DNA of 64,000 bases, from the NCBI GenBank assembly GCA_005773635.1, contig SXHN01000118.1:124001-188000 (forward strand), given 5' to 3'. This document shows, piece after piece, positions 16,891 through 25,693 of this stretch (position 1 is its first letter; each line of letters begins with the position of its first letter). The notes beneath the pieces are model-generated. The model was not told the origin of the DNA, did not search any database, and worked only from the letters and a program-made list of their open reading frames with translations. The DNA comes from Actinomycetota bacterium (GTDB taxonomy: Bacteria > Actinomycetota > Acidimicrobiia > IMCC26256 > PALSA-610). Both the position numbers and the translations under genes were made by a program.

Positions 16891-17862
16891 ATGACACCGA
16901 TGCAGACGCGCAGTCTGACCTGGCCGGCAATGGGATGCCAGGCCCACGTAGTGGTTGTGAGCAACGACGCATCGGTTTGCTTCGACGCGCTGCAATACGC
17001 CCAGGAGCGCATCGAGCATCTCGAAGCTCGCTGGTCACGGTTTCGCGCGACCAGTGAGATCTCAAAGCTCAATGAACACCGTGGGCGGCCCGTCGTCGTA
17101 TCTACCGACACCTACCGCCTCGTGCAGACCGCGACTCAGGCGTGTAGCGATACCGACGGACGATTTGACCCGACCGTGATTGACGCAATTTGTGCTGTCG
17201 GTTACGACCGCGACATCAAACTCGTGCGAGCAAACGCAGCGTTCATCACCCCTATCGGTCAACCGGCTCCAGGGTGCTCGGCAGTACGACTCGATCCCAT
17301 TCTCAACGCAGTAAGCCTTGGCGAAGGTGTCGGATTCGATGCAGGCGGCATCGGCAAAGGCCTCGCGGCCGACATCGTCGTCAGCGAATTGCGTAAGTCA
17401 GGAATCGAAGGCGCCATGGTCAACGTGGGTGGCGACGTTGCCGTCGATGGCACGCCGCCCAACGACGATGGTTGGATCGTGGGCATCCAAGACCCCCACG
17501 ATCCAACCCGGATCGTCGGCCGCGTCACAATCGAAGCTGGCGGAGTCTGCACGTCAAGCCGCGTCGGCCGAAGCTGGACGGCTACCGACGGCACACGATT
17601 GCACCACCTCATCGACCCCCGCACCGGGACATCGCTCGAGACACCAATACTCACCACAACCGTCGTTGCCGGTTCGGCAGCATGGGCCGAAGCCCTCACT
17701 ACCGCGATGTTCGTCGCATCAGGCGAACACGCACAAGGTGCCACCCAATTCGCGAGTCTGCTCGTCAATGCTCACGCATGTTGCATAACCGAACACAACG
17801 ACTTCACGACCTACGGAGAACCCGGCGTGTTCGACTTCACCAGCGACCGTGCCGCGCCGTGA
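16891..17862 (+). CDS. apbE: FAD:protein FMN transferase (ApbE family)
   Basis: A 323-residue ApbE-family protein. Its motifs are in order: MGCQAHVVV near the start, RFRATSEISKLN, DGRFDPTV, the magnesium/FAD-binding GFDAGGIGKGLAADIV near residue 150, MVNVGGDVAVDG, and HHLIDPRTGTSLE near 250. The family transfers FMN from FAD to a threonine in target flavoproteins such as Nqr/Rnf subunits and FMN-binding-domain proteins. No signal peptide is present, so it would act in the cytosol, unlike the lipoprotein forms of Gram-negative bacteria. No FMN-binding target or ferric reductase lies next to it, so the substrate protein must be elsewhere. AGAAGGA precedes the ATG. Confidence 0.88.
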   Translation: MTPMQTRSLTWPAMGCQAHVVVVSNDASVCFDALQYAQERIEHLEARWSRFRATSEISKLNEHRGRPVVVSTDTYRLVQTATQACSDTDGRFDPTVIDAICAVGYDRDIKLVRANAAFITPIGQPAPGCSAVRLDPILNAVSLGEGVGFDAGGIGKGLAADIVVSELRKSGIEGAMVNVGGDVAVDGTPPNDDGWIVGIQDPHDPTRIVGRVTIEAGGVCTSSRVGRSWTATDGTRLHHLIDPRTGTSLETPILTTTVVAGSAAWAEALTTAMFVASGEHAQGATQFASLLVNAHACCITEHNDFTTYGEPGVFDFTSDRAAP

Positions 17863-18072
17863 AAGCGAACAATTCGCTCCTGATGTAGCTAGTGCTCAGC
17901 AGTACAACTTCGGATCTGCCCAAAGATCGTTCCGCGCTGGCTCGCTCCCGGCGAACGGCGCTGCGGCGCTTCCAAAACTGTTGCTTCCAATGTTGAGAGT
18001 GCAACGCATTCGGACGAAACGCCTTCAAGTCGGGATCTTGTGGTGCACTGGGTGGTTGAGGATTTTCTATGG

Positions 18073-18828
18073 TTAAGTTTCTTGATGCTCATGGTCGGGG
18101 CGAACAAGCGCACGACCCGCGGAGCCCCAAGCTCGAACTCCGCCGATGAGATCAGTGGCGTTGAAAAAACCCAGTCGATGCAACGACGCCGCCGCAAGAC
18201 TCGAGCTGTACCCTTCGCTGCACAACACCACTAGCGTCTGATCGAAGCCAGTAATCGCCTCATGTTGATAGCCCGAAGCTGGATCCACGAGCCACTCAAG
18301 AACAGTCCGCGGCGCGTGTATCGAACCAGCAATCACACCATCTCGTTCTCGGTCGGTCGGAGTTCGCGTGTCGAGCAGAACCAACTGCGAATCGCGTGCT
18401 TGCAACGCGACGAGATCATCCACCGAAATCCGACGCAGCTCTTCCCTCGCATCGGCGACTAAGTCGTGGATCGTTGCGCGATCTGCTCGCCGCCACCACG
18501 CGACGCCATCGACGATTCCTTCGCGTTCTAGACCACACGCAACCGCGTGCCCAGCAACGAATGCATGCTCACCGGTCGCGAAACTACCCCTCGGCGCAAG
18601 GTTTGCCACGACGTTGTGAACAAGCAGCCGCGTCGCATTGGCATCGAGCATTGTCCACACGTCGGGGTGAATGACGACCGCAGCGACACGAACATCAAGT
18701 TGGACATGCTGCGCCCAATCGATCGGCGCGGTTGAGGGGAGCACGGCCAATACGCCAACGTCACCCAAAGACGCGATGACTGCCGACATATGAAACCCGG
18801 TCGTGACGCGTGCCTTCTCACCCTTCAT
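18073..18828 (-). CDS. Rhodanese-domain protein with methyltransferase-like N-terminal half
   Basis: A 251-residue protein whose C-terminal part is a rhodanese domain: VDDLVALQARDSQLVLLDTR, the CH2A-like REDGVIAGSIHAP region, and the active-site loop LCSEGYSSSLAAASL with its cysteine near position 195. The GGVRAW tail is also typical. The N-terminal half (RLLVHNVVANLAPRGSFATG, then GLEREGIVDGVAWWRRA) resembles the C-terminal strands of a class I methyltransferase, but no glycine-rich SAM loop is visible, so that half may be degenerate. Rhodaneses move sulfane sulfur from thiosulfate or persulfides. The ATG at 18828 with GAGGGG upstream is preferred to one at 18861. It is isolated from its neighbours by about 200 bases on one side. 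Confidence 0.78.
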   Translation of the reverse strand: MKGEKARVTTGFHMSAVIASLGDVGVLAVLPSTAPIDWAQHVQLDVRVAAVVIHPDVWTMLDANATRLLVHNVVANLAPRGSFATGEHAFVAGHAVACGLEREGIVDGVAWWRRADRATIHDLVADAREELRRISVDDLVALQARDSQLVLLDTRTPTDRERDGVIAGSIHAPRTVLEWLVDPASGYQHEAITGFDQTLVVLCSEGYSSSLAAASLHRLGFFNATDLIGGVRAWGSAGRALVRPDHEHQET

Positions 18829-18935
18829 GGCACTCGACCCCTCTGACCCGCAGGCACACAAACCAAACCCGCTGAAGTTGATGTTGCTTCCCAGCCGCAG
18901 GTCTTTGCGCGGCTTCGACTACTTCCGAGAGTACA

Positions 18936-20189
18936 TCAGCCCATGACGATGTCGAGGTGGAGCCGCTTTAGCCCTCGCAACACCACGCTGGGCAAGTACT
19001 CAAGAGAGTTGTCATTGTGCAAGCGATACGAGGCAATATGCAACGCGAGCCGCTCTAACGCGACAACAGTCTCCAAACGGGCGAGATTCGCACCAACGCA
19101 GTAATGAGCCCCATGACCAAATGACAGCTCAGCGTGCAGGTTGTCTCGATCGGGGCGGAGTTCATTCGGGCATGGGTAGAGCGATTCGTCGCGATTGGCA
19201 GAGGCGAACATCACGATGACACGCGCCCCTTTGGGAATATCAACACCAGCCAACGTTGTATCGCGCATCACGATGCGCGACATTCCTTGATTTGGACTTG
19301 CCAACCGAAGACTCTCTTCCACGACCGTCGGTATGCGGCTCGGGTTTGCACGAATGCGTTCCCACTCACCCTCTTGCCCCGAGATGAGCCACATCATTTC
19401 CGTGATGAGCTTCGCAGTCGTCTCATTGCCCGCGACTAACAATTGTTGGGCAATCCGAACTAACTCCGGCATTTCAAGTGGAGCCGTGTCGCTTCCGTCT
19501 GGTCCTGTCCCGATATGCGAAGTCAACAAACCGGTCAACAAATCATCTTGCGGCACCGAACGTCGCTGTTCAAACTGCTCGACAAAAAATTCCTGCAATT
19601 CAAGGTTTATTCGAGCGTTTTCGATGTGCTGTTCGTCGGTGATGCTTGCGCCGATCGTGGCAGTGCTGGCATCTGTCCAACGACGAAAGTCGCCATGGCG
19701 AGCAGGCGACAAATTCAACACGCGGGTGATGACTTGAACCGGTAGCGGGACGCTGAAAGCATCGACAAACTCGACCGACGATGGGTCGGGCCAGGCCGCG
19801 ATGAGCGAGTCCGCGACCGACTCCACGAACGGACGCAACTGTGCCATTCGACGCGGCGTAAATGCCCGCGAGACGGTGCGGCGATATCGATCATGACTCG
19901 GCGGATCGTTATCAAGGAGCGTGCGAGGACGCGGCAAACCCTGTGCGCCGAGCCGCGCGATCTCGGCTTGGGCCGCGTCCGACGGCTGCTCGCGATTCGA
20001 CCCGAGCTGGGATGAAAAGGTCTCAGGATCGCGCAGTACCGTCAAAACGTCCGCATGGCACAGCACGACCCAAGCATCATTTGCAGGCAGGTACTGCACG
20101 CCCCCAGACCGCATCGTTGCGTAATGCGAATGCGGCGCTTGTTGGACCACGGGATCGTTGAGGTCGAAGCTCTCCAGCCCAGAAGTCAT
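18936..20189 (-). CDS. Cytochrome P450
   Basis: A 417-residue soluble bacterial P450. The I-helix oxygen-activation motif is LLVAGNETTAK, the ExxR motif is EESLR, and the heme loop FGHGAHYCVGANLAR carries the thiolate C364. No membrane anchor is present, so it should draw electrons from ferredoxin and a reductase; neither is encoded nearby. It starts 13 bases after the stop of the phosphohistidine-swivel gene on the same strand, making a two-gene operon behind an operator-like palindrome at 21968. The context is a CoA-linked catabolic region, so a monooxygenation step in uptake or degradation of a hydrophobic substrate is likely. The substrate class is not readable. Confidence 0.95.
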   Translation of the reverse strand: MTSGLESFDLNDPVVQQAPHSHYATMRSGGVQYLPANDAWVVLCHADVLTVLRDPETFSSQLGSNREQPSDAAQAEIARLGAQGLPRPRTLLDNDPPSHDRYRRTVSRAFTPRRMAQLRPFVESVADSLIAAWPDPSSVEFVDAFSVPLPVQVITRVLNLSPARHGDFRRWTDASTATIGASITDEQHIENARINLELQEFFVEQFEQRRSVPQDDLLTGLLTSHIGTGPDGSDTAPLEMPELVRIAQQLLVAGNETTAKLITEMMWLISGQEGEWERIRANPSRIPTVVEESLRLASPNQGMSRIVMRDTTLAGVDIPKGARVIVMFASANRDESLYPCPNELRPDRDNLHAELSFGHGAHYCVGANLARLETVVALERLALHIASYRLHNDNSLEYLPSVVLRGLKRLHLDIVMG

Positions 20190-20202
20190 GACGATGACTC
20201 AA

Positions 20203-21936
20203 TCAACCGAGATCAATGATGGTAACTACGCCGGTGTCGCCATCCACTTCGACGGTCGCGCCGTGAGGAATCAGCTGGGTGGCTCCGGTGGCCGACACGA
20301 TGCACGGAAGCCCGAGTTCGCGACACACGATGACGGCGTGGCTGATCTGTCCGCCAACGTCCACAACGACAGCCCCGGCTGTCATAAACAGTGGAGTCCA
20401 TGATGGATCCGTATGCGGCGCAACGAGCACGTCGCCAGGCTCCAATGCCGTCGGGTCATACGTATCGAGCACAATTTTGGCAGTCCCGCGCACCACGCCC
20501 GGCGAACCCGATACCCCAACGATGTGAGCACCGACTCCCATTGCGGGCTTGGCGGCGACTTCGGTGCGACGAGGCCAGTCGCGCAACGCCGGTAGTTGTC
20601 CGTCGCGGATGATAAACGGCGGCTCGATGTCGGCCAATGATTCATGGGTGGCCATTCGCTGCACAAGCAGCTCGCGAAATGCCGAAGGGTCACGCACGAA
20701 ATCGTCGAGCTCGGAGTTGAGCAACATGAAAACGTGTTCGGCATTCGCGATATTGCCTGCTTCTGCGTGTCGCCGACCAAGCTCGCGAAACGCCATCCGC
20801 GCCTCATGAATGACCTTAACGATCGTCGTTTTGGTGCGCTCCCGGTAGGCCATCATGTTCGCAGCGATCAGGGCCGCCTCGAACATCGCGGAAAGCTCAT
20901 CGTTGCCGACAACCTTGGCCCGAACCTCTGTCGTGACCGCGAGTCGCTGTGAAGCAACAACGTCGTGACGCGCTTCGGGAGACTCATCATCAGTTTGAAA
21001 CCGCACGCGATCGAGCGCCGCCAACGGAACGGTGGGTGACGACTCCCAGCTTTCTGCGTTGATATCCCATTCATTCGACCCGCGAGAACCAAATTCGTCA
21101 ATGAACGCTGCCCAATCCGCGAGCAACGCTGGCCCACCCGAAATCGCCTTCAGGCGATCGAGGACACCATCGAGACCTTCATCAAAAGCCGCCGTGAGTG
21201 CTGCGTCGCTGCGGATGACACGTGACATCGCCCACAGAGCATGGCTGGGAAGCGCCGAATCCACGTCACCAACTCCCGCGAGCAGCTTCATTGGAATCGT
21301 TGGGTCGCCAACGCCCTCACCTACCACTGCGAGAATCCCGGGCGCGACCGCGGCACTCGACCCCGAAATTACGTGCTGCTCAAAAAGGTGATGCAACATG
21401 GGGCGAATAGATCGCACGCGCGCCAAGAGCTCAGCGTCTGCGTACTTCGTCAGGTCACCACGAGCCTCTCGCAGTGCGGCCGCAGCAGACTTGTCTGTAT
21501 CAATCTCCGGCCAGCTACTCGCCGACATTACCCACGCCGTATTTGCGGCAATTTTCTCGACGAGATGAGGTTTCTCGTCGTCGGGATGCGCAACGTAAGC
21601 AGGCACGTCCGGATGCGCGCCGAAGAAGGCCATGTCGAGTTGCTCAACCGTCACTCCAGGATTACGCACACCCTGTAAACGACAACTCGACAGATTGAGA
21701 TAAAAGTAGCCGCCGAACATCCCGAACGTTTCGGGATGATCTGGATCAAAATCGGACAGCTCATGCGTCCCGCCGCGAATCCAACCGTCGCGCATGCCCA
21801 ACACCATTGCGCCATCCCAGCCGTATGTCCAGCCCAACGGACTCACGGGATCACCCATGACTTCACCAGCATTCGCACGCGTGTAATGCGGGAAACGTTT
21901 GCTGATCGGCCAGTCGGTTAGGTATCCATCGGTCAT
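20203..21936 (-). CDS. PEP-utilizer phosphohistidine-swivel protein lacking an ATP-grasp domain
   Basis: A 577-residue protein. The last 90 residues form the mobile phosphohistidine domain of PEP synthase/PPDK-type enzymes: SGSPGVVRGTAKIV, PGDVLVAPHTDPSWTPLF, and GGQISHAVIVCRELGLPC with the phospho-acceptor H533. The first 460 residues are not the ATP-grasp domain. They resemble the substrate-binding middle region of rifampicin-phosphotransferase-like proteins (for example EFGSRGSNEWDINAESWE). An ATP-binding partner would be needed, as in the split phenylphosphate synthase, or the protein works in another way. The start ATG 21936 has AAGGGG upstream. It is the first gene of an operon with the P450, behind the shared TetR-type operator. 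Confidence 0.8.
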   Translation of the reverse strand: MTDGYLTDWPISKRFPHYTRANAGEVMGDPVSPLGWTYGWDGAMVLGMRDGWIRGGTHELSDFDPDHPETFGMFGGYFYLNLSSCRLQGVRNPGVTVEQLDMAFFGAHPDVPAYVAHPDDEKPHLVEKIAANTAWVMSASSWPEIDTDKSAAAALREARGDLTKYADAELLARVRSIRPMLHHLFEQHVISGSSAAVAPGILAVVGEGVGDPTIPMKLLAGVGDVDSALPSHALWAMSRVIRSDAALTAAFDEGLDGVLDRLKAISGGPALLADWAAFIDEFGSRGSNEWDINAESWESSPTVPLAALDRVRFQTDDESPEARHDVVASQRLAVTTEVRAKVVGNDELSAMFEAALIAANMMAYRERTKTTIVKVIHEARMAFRELGRRHAEAGNIANAEHVFMLLNSELDDFVRDPSAFRELLVQRMATHESLADIEPPFIIRDGQLPALRDWPRRTEVAAKPAMGVGAHIVGVSGSPGVVRGTAKIVLDTYDPTALEPGDVLVAPHTDPSWTPLFMTAGAVVVDVGGQISHAVIVCRELGLPCIVSATGATQLIPHGATVEVDGDTGVVTIIDLG

Positions 21937-21967
21937 ATCGAGACCCCTTCGAATCGTGAAGCTACAA

Positions 21968-21987
21968 AACTAACCGCTCGGTTACTT
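21968..21987. promoter_or_regulatory. TetR-type operator, copy A
   Basis: AACTAACCGCTCGGTTACTT is an inverted repeat with 8 of 10 symmetrical pairs. It lies 32 bases before the start of the swivel-protein/P450 operon. The same element recurs at 29371, 33496 and 35547 in the promoter regions of other catabolic operons. A TetR-family gene ends within the 33496 copy, which is why it is the proposed binder. Confidence 0.65.
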
Positions 21988-22040
21988 CTGCGGTAGTCCT
22001 GTCATCTCATTCGGACACATTCACGCGCCTGCCGGGCGCG

Positions 22041-22196
22041 ATGGTGTTGTCATGGATCGTGACCAAGCAGTGCAGCCTCCTACTCCTGTTTCGTGAACAT
22101 CGCACGGGGCTCAGAAACCAACAAGTCGCTGAACTTCTCGGCGTGTCGCCAGCTACAGCTCTCAGAATTGTGCGCGACGCAGCCCAACGACATTAG
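22041..22196 (+). pseudogene. Remnant of an HTH (IclR-like) regulator
   Basis: Within the 375-base gap 21937-22311, a 51-codon frame from ATG 22041 to TAG 22194-22196 encodes LLLLFREHRTGLRNQQVAEL, then LGVSPATALRIVRDAAQRH. This closely resembles the N-terminal helix-turn-helix of IclR-type regulators. A second frame, starting at ATG 22052, gives MDRDQAVQ, the usual lead-in of that domain, so one base shift at about 22076 would join them. No effector domain follows. Most likely this is a frameshifted, truncated gene; a genuine 51-residue DNA-binding protein is less likely. The rest of the gap holds the TetR-type operator at 21968 and nothing else I recognise. Confidence 0.45.
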
Positions 22197-22311
22197 CTCC
22201 GAAACGGCAAGCTGATCGCGCTCAACGCCGGCGGCGAAACCGCAATGACAGCCGTTGCCGGAATAGGTCGGTGGCGACGACGCAGACAACGGTCCAACGC
22301 TCGAAGGAGCG

Positions 22312-23838
22312 TTACCGACCTGCCCAGTACGGCGCTCGCAGAGCACGACGACTGATTTTGCCCATCGACGTGCGGCCTAAATCGTCGACAAACTCCACCG
22401 AGCGCGGGCACTTAAACGCCGACAATCGTTGCCGGCAATAGGCGAGAATTTCGGCCTCGCTCACGGCGCAGCCCTGCGTCAACACCACCAAGGCCCGCAG
22501 TTCCTCGCCCATCTCAGTGTGTGGGATGCCGATGCAGGCAACATCATGGACGCCAGGGTGGTCGATGAGAAAATTCTCGACCTCGGCCGGATACAAATTC
22601 ACGCCACCCGAGACGACCATGTCCGAGAAACGGTCGGTGATGTACACGAAGCCTTCTTCGTCAATCCGACCCATTTCGCCGAGCGTAAACACCCCCGGTT
22701 CGAGATGTGCTGCGGCAGATTTCTCCGGATCATTGTGGTACACAATTCCTCGGCCGGTGGTGTCACGAAAGTACAGCTTGCCTTCAACATTCGGGCCAAC
22801 TGGTTGGTCGTCATCGTCAACGATTATGGCTTCAAACGGCGGATCGGCTTGCCCAACCGACCCGGGGTGTGCCAGCCAATCGACGCTGTTGATCGAACAC
22901 GTGGTGCCCACTTCACTTGCCCCGTAGGCCTCAAGAAACACAGGGCCCCACCACTCGATCATCGCACGCTTCACCTCATCAGGACACTTGGCACCGGTAT
23001 GCGCGACATACTCCATCGACGAGATGTCGTACCGAGCGCGCACTTCAAGCGGCAGGGCAAGAAGACGCACGAAGTGGGTTGGCACCATCACCGAACTCCG
23101 TGTCTTGTGACGATCGATCGCCGCGAGCGTGGCTTCGGCATCGAAACGACGAAGGATCACCGAGGAAGTACCTGCGGCGAGAATGCGCATGCCAGACAAC
23201 GGCCCGGTGTGGTACATCGGCCCAACCACAAGGTGCGGCCCGTAGTCGGCGAAGCGCGCATGCTTGAGCGCATCGAGATGCTGCGCCATCGTGTCTCCTC
23301 CGGCAAACATCGAAGGAGGAAGCTCAGTGCCTTTCGGCAAACCTGTCGTACCCGACGTATACAGCAGGTTCGGGCGGGGTCGGATCGACGTTGGCGGGTT
23401 CGCGTCATCCGCCCCACCAATCCAAGTCGTCCAGTCCACGACATCGTCATCGCCGCACCCACCCCAACCAACGATCGTCCCAACCCCAGCAGCCTTTGCC
23501 GCTTCAACGCCTCGAGCCGCTGTCTCGGGTCCTACGAACAGGATCGATGTGTCTGAATCTGCGAGGATGTATGCAGCCTCGGATGCATTCAGGTGAAAGT
23601 TGACCGGCACCGTCGAAGCTCCGCCAATCAAACAACCAAGGTGTGCCAACGCCGTCTCGGCTGCGTTCTCGGCGAACACTGCGACTCGGGCACTCGGACC
23701 CAGATCAGCGGCTAGCACCTGATTCGCCACGCGATTCAGCGTCGAGTTGATCTCGGACCAAAGAAACACTCGTTCACCATCAACGAGCGCGTGCTCGTCG
23801 GGTCGAAGTCTGGCGAGTGTCGCGGCAAATTCAGGCAC
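22312..23838 (-). CDS. Acyl-CoA synthetase (AMP-forming, FadD family)
   Basis: A 508-residue ANL-superfamily ligase that activates a carboxylic acid to its acyl-CoA with ATP through an acyl-adenylate. The motifs are LLYTSGTTGLPKG near residue 158, EAYGASEVG, ITDRFSDMVVSGGVNLYPAE (the hinge region) and the C-terminal catalytic lysine in SMGKISRRAL. The start is GTG 23838, only 2 bases past the stop of the histidine-phosphatase gene. This is the last gene of a tightly packed six-gene operon running from the molybdopterin oxidoreductase at 29361. It would supply the CoA thioester used by the thiolase-fold/DUF35 pair and dehydrogenases of the region. The acid specificity is unknown. Confidence 0.92.
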   Translation of the reverse strand: MPEFAATLARLRPDEHALVDGERVFLWSEINSTLNRVANQVLAADLGPSARVAVFAENAAETALAHLGCLIGGASTVPVNFHLNASEAAYILADSDTSILFVGPETAARGVEAAKAAGVGTIVGWGGCGDDDVVDWTTWIGGADDANPPTSIRPRPNLLYTSGTTGLPKGTELPPSMFAGGDTMAQHLDALKHARFADYGPHLVVGPMYHTGPLSGMRILAAGTSSVILRRFDAEATLAAIDRHKTRSSVMVPTHFVRLLALPLEVRARYDISSMEYVAHTGAKCPDEVKRAMIEWWGPVFLEAYGASEVGTTCSINSVDWLAHPGSVGQADPPFEAIIVDDDDQPVGPNVEGKLYFRDTTGRGIVYHNDPEKSAAAHLEPGVFTLGEMGRIDEEGFVYITDRFSDMVVSGGVNLYPAEVENFLIDHPGVHDVACIGIPHTEMGEELRALVVLTQGCAVSEAEILAYCRQRLSAFKCPRSVEFVDDLGRTSMGKISRRALRAPYWAGR

Positions 23839-23840
23839 CG

Positions 23841-24545
23841 TTATAACGCATTCATTGGATTGAGTTCAGTTTGGAACGATCGCACGTGCGTGTGATCATT
23901 CACCTGCACGACCCGGCGCATCTCGTCCATTGCCCGAACTGTCGTGATCGAAGTGTGATGCACAGTGCACGGAGTGTCGAGGCTCGATTCCAAACAATGA
24001 GCAAGGTATGCATTAATGACTCCACCATGGCACGCCACCGCGACGCGCTGGCCGACATGGGTCCGCATAATCGCGTCGATGGCGTGCACGACGCGTCGAC
24101 GAAACTGCTCGCGGGGTTCGCTGTAGGGATACGAATCCCAGCGTTGCGTGCGGTTGCCAGTTTGCATGATGGCTCGCAATGCTGCCGCGTCAAGCGAGTC
24201 GAGTAAGCCCTTGTCCTGCGGAAGTTCGCGCCAAAGATTGATCTCACCCAGGTCCTCGATTTCTGAGACTGTGAGACTGTGCGATTCGGCGATGGCACGC
24301 GCGGTATCGCGAGCACGCTGCAGCGTTGAGCTGTACACCGCACTGATATTGAGCGTCGACAAGCGTGCCCCGACTGCGGCCGCTTGACGAAGGCCGAGTT
24401 CCGACAGTGGCGCATCGACAGCGTCGGCCAAAGCCATATTGGTGGCAAGCACTTGTTCACCGTGCCGTACCAGTAGCACTTCGCACGCACCCTCGAGATT
24501 GGTGAGGAACGAACTAGCTAGATCGACTGAACGGACACGAGCCAT
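23841..24545 (-). CDS. Histidine phosphatase family protein
   Basis: A 234-residue phosphoglycerate-mutase-like protein. The catalytic RHG motif is in LLVRHGEQVLA, a phosphate-pocket arginine in SSTLQRARDTARAIA, and the second catalytic histidine in VAVACHGGVINAYL. The family removes phosphate from small molecules or proteins through a phosphohistidine. Its start ATG shares a base with the TGA of the thiolase-fold gene (TGATG), so translation is coupled. An in-frame TTG one codon upstream is less likely. Placement inside a CoA-ester degradation operon is unusual; dephosphorylation of an intermediate, perhaps made by the swivel protein at 20203, is a speculative link. Confidence 0.85.
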   Translation of the reverse strand: MARVRSVDLASSFLTNLEGACEVLLVRHGEQVLATNMALADAVDAPLSELGLRQAAAVGARLSTLNISAVYSSTLQRARDTARAIAESHSLTVSEIEDLGEINLWRELPQDKGLLDSLDAAALRAIMQTGNRTQRWDSYPYSEPREQFRRRVVHAIDAIMRTHVGQRVAVACHGGVINAYLAHCLESSLDTPCTVHHTSITTVRAMDEMRRVVQVNDHTHVRSFQTELNPMNAL

Positions 24546-25693
24546 CAACGGCTCAAAATCGTGACACCCGAGATGCCGGGTGATCCGTACACATGGGTGT
24601 AAGCCACTCTTGGATTGCCTTGCACTTGGCGCGGTCCCGCGTTGCCACGGAGCTGCACGACATTCTCATACACCTGACGCAAACCACTCGCACCAACTGG
24701 TTCGCCATTCGCGAGACACCCACCATCGGTGTTCACCGGGAATCGGCCGCCAATCTCGGTATCGCCGCGAGCGATCATCTCTTCTTGTTCGCCATGTTCG
24801 CAGAATCCGTTCTCGGCCATATGCATGATCTCCGCTCCGACCTCAGTGTCTTGCAACTGGGCGACATCGATGTCGTCAGGGCCAACTCCAGCCATCTCAA
24901 AGGCCGCCTTCGACGCATCGATTGTGGGGCCATCACCGCGTTCGGTCGCAAGATGCGGCGCCATCACTTCGAACGAACCGAAACGGCGCGACCGCACCAC
25001 CGCGGCTTTCAGGTACACCGGAGAATTCGTGAACTCTCGGGCGCGATCCGCACGACACAGCACGAGCGCGACCGCACCCTCAGCAGGAGAACAAAACATG
25101 TATTGCGTGAGCGGATACGACAACATGCGAGACGAACGCACTTCCTCCACACTCAGTTCATTGCGACGCCACGCCATTGGGTTCATCGCTCCATTACGTG
25201 ACGCTTTGTTAGCTACCGAAGCCAGCGTCGCATGACTGATGCCGTAGTCGTGCATATACCGGTTGATCTTCATGCCAAAAAACTGTGTGGTCAACGCGAG
25301 CCCAGACTCGCCGTACCAGTCTTCAAGACCATTCTCCTTGAGGTCAACGCGAAACGCGCCCCGTTCGTGTTTGTCAAAGCCGATAGCTATCCCTACGTCA
25401 AACATGCCTGATTTGATCGAGTTGTAAGCGCTAAATAGCGCCGACCCTCCAGTGGCGCAGCCGTTCGAAACGTTGATGAATTGCAGCCCGGTAAGCCCAA
25501 GTTTGGAAACCATGGTGTCGGCCGCACCCGCGGCTTGACTGCCACCAAACGCGAACTGAATGTCCTCCCACTGTATCGACGCGTCGGTCAACGCCCGCCG
25601 CACGGCCACGACACCTTGATCGATTCCTTCGACCCCATCGTGACGGCCAAACTCGTGCATACCAATTCCGACAATGGCGACGTCATCACTCAC
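24545..25693 (-). CDS. Thiolase-fold protein (SCP2/Ltp2-like), probable aldolase or thiolase
   Basis: A 382-residue thiolase-superfamily protein. The nucleophile-position cysteine is kept (C79 in NVSNGCATGGSAL). The usual GHPxGxxG motif reads NGEPVGASG with E331 in place of histidine, and the C-terminal catalytic CxG is replaced by YGSPGISG. Such changes are seen in SCP2-type proteins like Ltp2, which work with a DUF35 partner as retro-aldolases in steroid side-chain breakdown. Exactly such a partner precedes it with a GTGA overlap. So carbon-carbon cleavage by retro-aldol reaction is more likely than classical thiolysis, though this is inference. The start is GTG 25693. Confidence 0.85.
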   Translation of the reverse strand: MSDDVAIVGIGMHEFGRHDGVEGIDQGVVAVRRALTDASIQWEDIQFAFGGSQAAGAADTMVSKLGLTGLQFINVSNGCATGGSALFSAYNSIKSGMFDVGIAIGFDKHERGAFRVDLKENGLEDWYGESGLALTTQFFGMKINRYMHDYGISHATLASVANKASRNGAMNPMAWRRNELSVEEVRSSRMLSYPLTQYMFCSPAEGAVALVLCRADRAREFTNSPVYLKAAVVRSRRFGSFEVMAPHLATERGDGPTIDASKAAFEMAGVGPDDIDVAQLQDTEVGAEIMHMAENGFCEHGEQEEMIARGDTEIGGRFPVNTDGGCLANGEPVGASGLRQVYENVVQLRGNAGPRQVQGNPRVAYTHVYGSPGISGVTILSR

